A DNA stretch of 9,272 nt. It comes from Brevundimonas vancanneytii (GTDB lineage: Bacteria; Pseudomonadota; Alphaproteobacteria; Caulobacterales; Caulobacteraceae). The DNA lies in assembly GCA_945874855.1 (NCBI GenBank), contig CAMCIP010000087.1, positions 1 to 9,272 of the forward strand, written 5' to 3'. The notes beneath the pieces were generated by a model that had not been told where the DNA came from, did not search any database, and worked only from the letters and a program-made list of their open reading frames with translations. The position numbers and the translations under genes were made by a program. Of this stretch, positions 6,205 to 9,272 are shown piece after piece (the stretch's first letter is position 1; each line of letters opens with the position of its first letter).

Positions 6205-6279
6205 CTTTCGCCCTCATCCGGGGGCGGGGGCATACGCATGCGGGGGATTGGACATCGGACCGGGGTCCCGGGGGACCTG

Positions 6280-7782
6280 ATGCGACTGTGTCGCGCGGCC
6301 CTCGCGGCTCTGGCGCTGTGGATCCTGGTCGCCGGCCCGGCCGCGGCCCAGACCTGGCTCCGGGCCGAGAGCGAGCATTTCATCGCCTATTCCGACGGCG
6401 GCGAGCGGGCCCTGCGCGACTTCGTCACCGACCTGGAGCGGTTCGACCAGATCCTGCGCCTGCGCTTCGGCGTGCCGATGGACCGGCCGACCCTGCGGAA
6501 GCTGCCGATCTATCTGGTGGCGCGTCGTGAAGGACTGGAGGCGGTGGCGCCGGGCGTCGGCCGCGACGTCGCCGGCTTCTACACCACCAATGAGGAGGAC
6601 ATCTTCGCCGTCGCCATCCGCGCCGACGGCGATCAGACCATCCTTCACGAATACGCCCACCACTTCTTCTACCAGCACCTCAACGCCCCCTACCCCGGCT
6701 GGCTGACCGAGGGCCTGGCCGAATACGTCATGACCGCGCGCATCCGCGACGCGGAGTTCATCCTGGGCGAACCCAATGCGGGGCGGGTCAGCTGGCTGAA
6801 CTACGGGGCCTGGATTCCGCTGGAGACCCTGCTGACCAAACGCTTCGGTCAGGTGGAGGGCGCCGAGTACCGCGCCACCTACTATCCGGTGGCCTGGCTG
6901 CTGACGCACTGGTTCTTCGCCACGCCGGAGCGGTCGCGACAGCTGGACGTCTATCTGCGGCTGGTGGCGTCGGGCGTCGGGCCGTCGGAGGCGATCAGCC
7001 AGGCCACGGGCCTGACCATGCCCCAGCTGACCCAGACCCTGACGGCCTATGGCCGCGGCAATGTCTATGCCTCGACCTATCCGATCACCTATCGACCGAT
7101 CGAGATCACCGTGGAGCGCCTGCCGGAGTCGGCGCGCGACCTGATCCTGATCGGCCAGCGCATCAAACGCCCCCTCAGCGAGGACCAGCGGGCCGAAGCC
7201 CTGGCTGACGTGCGCCGCCGGGCCGCGCGCTGGCCCGAAGACCCCTTCGCCCTGCTGGTCCTCGGTCACGCCGAGTTGCACATGGGCGACGCCGCCGCGG
7301 GCGAGGCCACCCTGCTGAAGGTGCTGGAGCTCGCGCCGGAAACGGACGAGGCGCTGCAGTATCTGGCCACCGGCCGCATCCGCCAGGCGGAAGAGACCGA
7401 GGATCCGGACCAGCGCCGCTCCCTGCTGGCCCAGGCGCGCGGCTTCCTCGCCCGGGCCTATCGCATCGATCCGGACGACTATTTCACCCTGCTGCTGATC
7501 GCCCGGTCCCGCGAGGGCCAGACCGGCTATCCCAACGACAACGACATGCTGACCTGGGAGGCCGCCTTCGACGGGGCGCCGCAACTGCCGGCCGTGCGTC
7601 TGGGCTATGGCGGGGCGCTGATCGCGACGGGCCGCGTGCCCGAGGCCCTGGCCGTCCTGACGCCGCTGGCCAACGCGCCCCACGGCGGGGCGACGGCCGA
7701 CGCGGCGCGCACCCTGATCGCCGAGGCGCTTGGCGAGGCCCCACCCCCGACCGAGGCCGAGGCCGCACCGCCCGCCGACTGA
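6280..7782 (+). CDS. Secreted HExxH peptidase-like protein with C-terminal TPR-like repeats
   Basis: With ATG 6280 the protein has 500 residues. That start is chosen because GGGGGA (6270-6275) lies four bases upstream and the protein then opens directly with a Sec signal peptide: basic M-R-L-C-R, hydrophobic core 6-18, and P-A-A-A before Gln24. An ATG at 6238 would add 14 residues ahead of it. The mature N-terminal domain has H-E-Y-A-H (123-127), the zinc-binding and catalytic motif of gluzincin-type metallopeptidases, followed by P-G-W-L-T-E-G-L-A-E-Y; Glu144 or Glu148 would be the third zinc ligand. The arrangement is that of peptidase-MA-like / DUF1570 proteins. Residues about 300-480 are helical and TPR-like (for example A-L-L-V-L-G-H-A-E-L-H-M-G-D). 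The tail is Pro/Ala/Glu-rich. It is probably periplasmic; no substrate can be named. Its stop abuts the acyltransferase stop with no gap. Confidence 0.85.
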   Translation: MRLCRAALAALALWILVAGPAAAQTWLRAESEHFIAYSDGGERALRDFVTDLERFDQILRLRFGVPMDRPTLRKLPIYLVARREGLEAVAPGVGRDVAGFYTTNEEDIFAVAIRADGDQTILHEYAHHFFYQHLNAPYPGWLTEGLAEYVMTARIRDAEFILGEPNAGRVSWLNYGAWIPLETLLTKRFGQVEGAEYRATYYPVAWLLTHWFFATPERSRQLDVYLRLVASGVGPSEAISQATGLTMPQLTQTLTAYGRGNVYASTYPITYRPIEITVERLPESARDLILIGQRIKRPLSEDQRAEALADVRRRAARWPEDPFALLVLGHAELHMGDAAAGEATLLKVLELAPETDEALQYLATGRIRQAEETEDPDQRRSLLAQARGFLARAYRIDPDDYFTLLLIARSREGQTGYPNDNDMLTWEAAFDGAPQLPAVRLGYGGALIATGRVPEALAVLTPLANAPHGGATADAARTLIAEALGEAPPPTEAEAAPPAD

Positions 7783-8934
7783 TCAGGCGGTCTGGCTGGC
7801 CCCGGTCACGGCGGCGACGCGCTGGCGGCGGGTCTGCCGGGCCTTGAGCTCCGCCTTGATCCGGTTCTGGATCGGCTCGTCGATCAGGAAGTGGAAGGCG
7901 AAGGCAAAGATCACCGCCGCGGCCACGCCTGCGACCCACAGGGCCCACTGCACCGGCTCGGACAGGCCCAGTCGGGCGACGGCGACATTGACCCCGCCGA
8001 ACCAGGCGATCCGCACCACCTCATTGGAGATGAACATCGAGAAGCTGACCAGGGCCGCCTTCTCGATCAGGCGCGAGGGCTTCAGCACCGGAATGGCCCC
8101 GGCCGCCAGGATGATCAGCGAAATGCAGACGATCGAGGCCAGGGCATTCTTGTCGAACCACTGCAGGCCGGCGAAGGCGGCGGTGGCGGCCAGCATCGTC
8201 CAGCCGGCCAGACGCGGATGGATCCAGGCGCGGGAGGCGAAGGCGGCCAGGCACATGCCGAGGAAGAACAGCGGCAGGGCGCGGATGAAGCCGTACTTCA
8301 TCGGCATCTGCCAGACCGGGTGGCCCAGCAGGGCCCAGGTCGCCTCATTGGCCGCCAGATAGACGCCCGCGCCGAGGGCCAGCGCCGTCCACGGGCCGAC
8401 GCGGCTCAGACCCTTCAGGATCCACGGAAAGGCCAGATAGCAGCCGATCAGGGCCGAGATCGACCAGGTCGGCGCGTTCCAGCCCAGACCCCCGGGAATG
8501 CCGAAGCTCTGCACCAGCAGCAGCTGGGCCGGCAGCTGGCTCCAGTCGAACCATTCCGGATTGCGCGGCCCGACGCCGGCCGAGGTGCCCAGGATCACCA
8601 GACCCACCAGCGACAGCCCGAGGATCAGATGCGCCGGCACGACCCGCAGGATCCGCTTCAGCACGAAGTCGCCCGGGCTCATCGTCCCGCGCTCCAGCGA
8701 CCGCTGATAGACGCGCATCAGCACATAGCCGCTGTCGATCAGGAAGAAGTTGGTCAGCAGGAAGCCGCCCCGCTCGAACACCGGATGCAGCATCTCCGCC
8801 AGCGCGTGCGGCCCCGCCGCCTGGAAGTGATGCAGGATGATCAGGAAGGCCACAATGAAACGCAACGCGTCCAGCCACCCCCCGCGGGCGATGGGAACCG
8901 TCTCATTCCGGGTCGAAATCAGGGTCTGAACCAT
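7783..8934 (-). CDS. Membrane acyltransferase, family 3 (OafA/YrhL-like)
   Basis: A 383-residue integral inner-membrane protein with around ten hydrophobic segments. Family-3 acyltransferases move acetyl or other acyl groups onto exported sugars, lipopolysaccharide, glycans or similar acceptors. Supporting motifs: L-D-A-L-R-F-I-V-A-F (21-30) with Arg25, the conserved histidine pair L-H-H-F (34-37), F-F-L-I-D-S-G-Y-V-L (63-72), and F-V-L-K-R-I-L-R-V-V-P-A-H (90-102), which matches the usual F-x-x-R-R-x-x-R-x-x-P-x-y. The C-terminal segment F-L-I-D-E-P-I-Q-N-R (358-367) resembles the H/E-x-P end of the last helix in this family. There is no SGNH domain. The acceptor is unknown, as no polysaccharide gene is adjacent. 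The ATG at 8934 has only a weak ribosome site and follows a hairpin-capable repeat. The gene converges on the peptidase gene and diverges from fliQ. Confidence 0.9.
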   Translation of the reverse strand: MVQTLISTRNETVPIARGGWLDALRFIVAFLIILHHFQAAGPHALAEMLHPVFERGGFLLTNFFLIDSGYVLMRVYQRSLERGTMSPGDFVLKRILRVVPAHLILGLSLVGLVILGTSAGVGPRNPEWFDWSQLPAQLLLVQSFGIPGGLGWNAPTWSISALIGCYLAFPWILKGLSRVGPWTALALGAGVYLAANEATWALLGHPVWQMPMKYGFIRALPLFFLGMCLAAFASRAWIHPRLAGWTMLAATAAFAGLQWFDKNALASIVCISLIILAAGAIPVLKPSRLIEKAALVSFSMFISNEVVRIAWFGGVNVAVARLGLSEPVQWALWVAGVAAAVIFAFAFHFLIDEPIQNRIKAELKARQTRRQRVAAVTGASQTA

Positions 8935-8939
8935 GGGAT

Positions 8940-8960
8940 CGCTCGCTTTCGAGGCGAGCG
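8940..8960 (-). repeat. Inverted repeat directly upstream of the acyltransferase start
   Basis: CGCTCGC (8940-8946) and GCGAGCG (8954-8960) are perfect complements around a 7-base loop, ending 5 bases before the acyltransferase ATG. In the minus-strand RNA the only purine-rich stretch near the start, AAAGCGAG, would be partly buried in the stem, so the hairpin could limit ribosome access. It could equally be a DNA operator. Confidence 0.4.
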
Positions 8961-8994
8961 CTGCAAGGGTGGGGCCGGTCAGGGCGAACCTTCC

Positions 8995-9010
8995 CTAACC
9001 CCGCATTAAC
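8995..9010 (+). promoter_or_regulatory. CtrA binding site upstream of fliQ
   Basis: CTAA-N7-TTAAC (8995-9010) matches seven of the eight specified bases of the CtrA box TTAA-N7-TTAA and has the C that commonly follows. AACC appears at 8987, 8997 and 9008, spaced 10 and 11 bases, so the half sites lie on one face of the helix. I saw no other TTAA in this GC-rich window. It lies 48 bases before the fliQ ATG; CtrA control of the fliQ class II promoter is known in Caulobacter crescentus. A matching -10 element could not be fixed with confidence. Confidence 0.7.
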
Positions 9011-9057
9011 CCTACACGCGGCAGTTTCTGCCCGGTTCTGTGCGTGTGGAGTGGGTG

Positions 9058-9272
9058 ATGAGCGGGGCGGAAGTTCTGGACGTGGGGCGCGACGCCCTGT
9101 GGCTGACCATCCAGCTGTGCGCGCCGGCGCTGATCGTGGCCCTGGTGGTCGGCGTCGGCATCGGCCTGTTCCAGGCCCTGACCCAGATCCAGGAACAGAC
9201 CCTGGTCTATGCCCCCAAGATCCTGGCCATCTTCGTGTCCCTGCTGCTCTTCCTGCCGTTGATGGGGGCGCT
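9058..9272 (+). CDS. fliQ: Flagellar type III export protein FliQ (3' end cut off by window)
   Basis: FliQ is a small two-helix inner-membrane protein of the FliP-FliQ-FliR export gate, through which flagellar rod, hook and filament subunits leave the cell. The visible 71 residues of an expected 87-90 include the first helix (about 15-38), the family signature F-Q-A-L-T-Q-I-Q-E-Q-T-L-V-Y-A-P-K (38-54) and most of the second helix. The ATG at 9058 has GGAG (9048-9051) six bases upstream, and the N-terminal length is normal. The gene runs off the right edge at an incomplete codon; fliR and flhB usually follow in this group but are outside the window. A CtrA box 48 bases upstream suggests class II (early) flagellar control tied to the cell cycle. 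Confidence 0.95.
   Translation, partial: MSGAEVLDVGRDALWLTIQLCAPALIVALVVGVGIGLFQALTQIQEQTLVYAPKILAIFVSLLLFLPLMGA

Noticed and set aside
6214..7683. A 489-codon minus-strand open frame opposite the HExxH gene.
   Set aside because: The plus frame has a signal peptide, an intact metal motif and a good ribosome site; the antisense frame has none of these.
7891..9009. A 372-codon plus-strand open frame opposite the acyltransferase.
   Set aside because: Gln/Gly/Arg-rich antisense product without domains; it would also run through the CtrA box and the fliQ promoter region.
1..9272. tRNA, rRNA, CRISPR array, insertion sequence, phage or defence genes, or an origin.
   Set aside because: No cloverleaf, repeat-spacer pattern, transposase, terminal repeats or DnaA-box cluster was found on either strand.

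Overview
The window is very GC-rich, gene-dense chromosomal DNA that reads as an alphaproteobacterium of the Caulobacterales, probably Caulobacter- or Brevundimonas-like. The grounds are a DivJ-type polar-differentiation histidine kinase, an eukaryote-like NADP isocitrate dehydrogenase, a stand-alone SufE, a DUF1491 protein, and a flagellar fliQ gene preceded by a near-consensus CtrA box. No mobile element, phage gene, CRISPR array, tRNA or rRNA was seen. No gap between genes exceeds about 180 bases.

Layout, left to right. 1-807 (+) is the 3' part of a serine beta-lactamase-fold hydrolase. 929-2140 (+) is icd, with a recognisable promoter. 2137-2562 (-) is sufE, overlapping icd by 4 bases tail to tail and probably read from a leaderless transcript. 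2744-4435 (+) is a membrane histidine kinase, best called DivJ, with a CcrM (GANTC) site and a perfect dyad upstream. 4439-5296 (-) is a secreted protein of unknown function. 5353-5679 (+) is a DUF1491 protein. 5786-6166 (+) is a small cysteine-containing protein of unknown function. 6280-7782 (+) is a secreted HExxH peptidase-like protein with TPR-like repeats, behind a promoter whose spacer holds a perfect palindrome. 7783-8934 (-) is an integral-membrane acyltransferase-3 enzyme. 9058 to the right edge (+) is fliQ.

The genes do not form one operon. They are mostly single genes in alternating orientation, and all three convergent junctions are essentially gapless (-4, +3 and 0 bases). The unifying theme is cell-cycle control. 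DivJ acts, through DivK in the known Caulobacter circuit, on the activity of CtrA, and the fliQ promoter at the right edge carries a CtrA site, so an upstream input and a downstream target of one regulatory circuit lie about 5 kb apart. Icd (TCA cycle) and SufE (Fe-S cluster assembly) are housekeeping.

I found no convincing previously undescribed multi-gene system. The points most worth a second look are regulatory (CtrA box, leaderless sufE, GANTC site and dyads upstream of divJ and of the peptidase) and the two uncharacterised proteins at 4439-5296 and 5786-6166.
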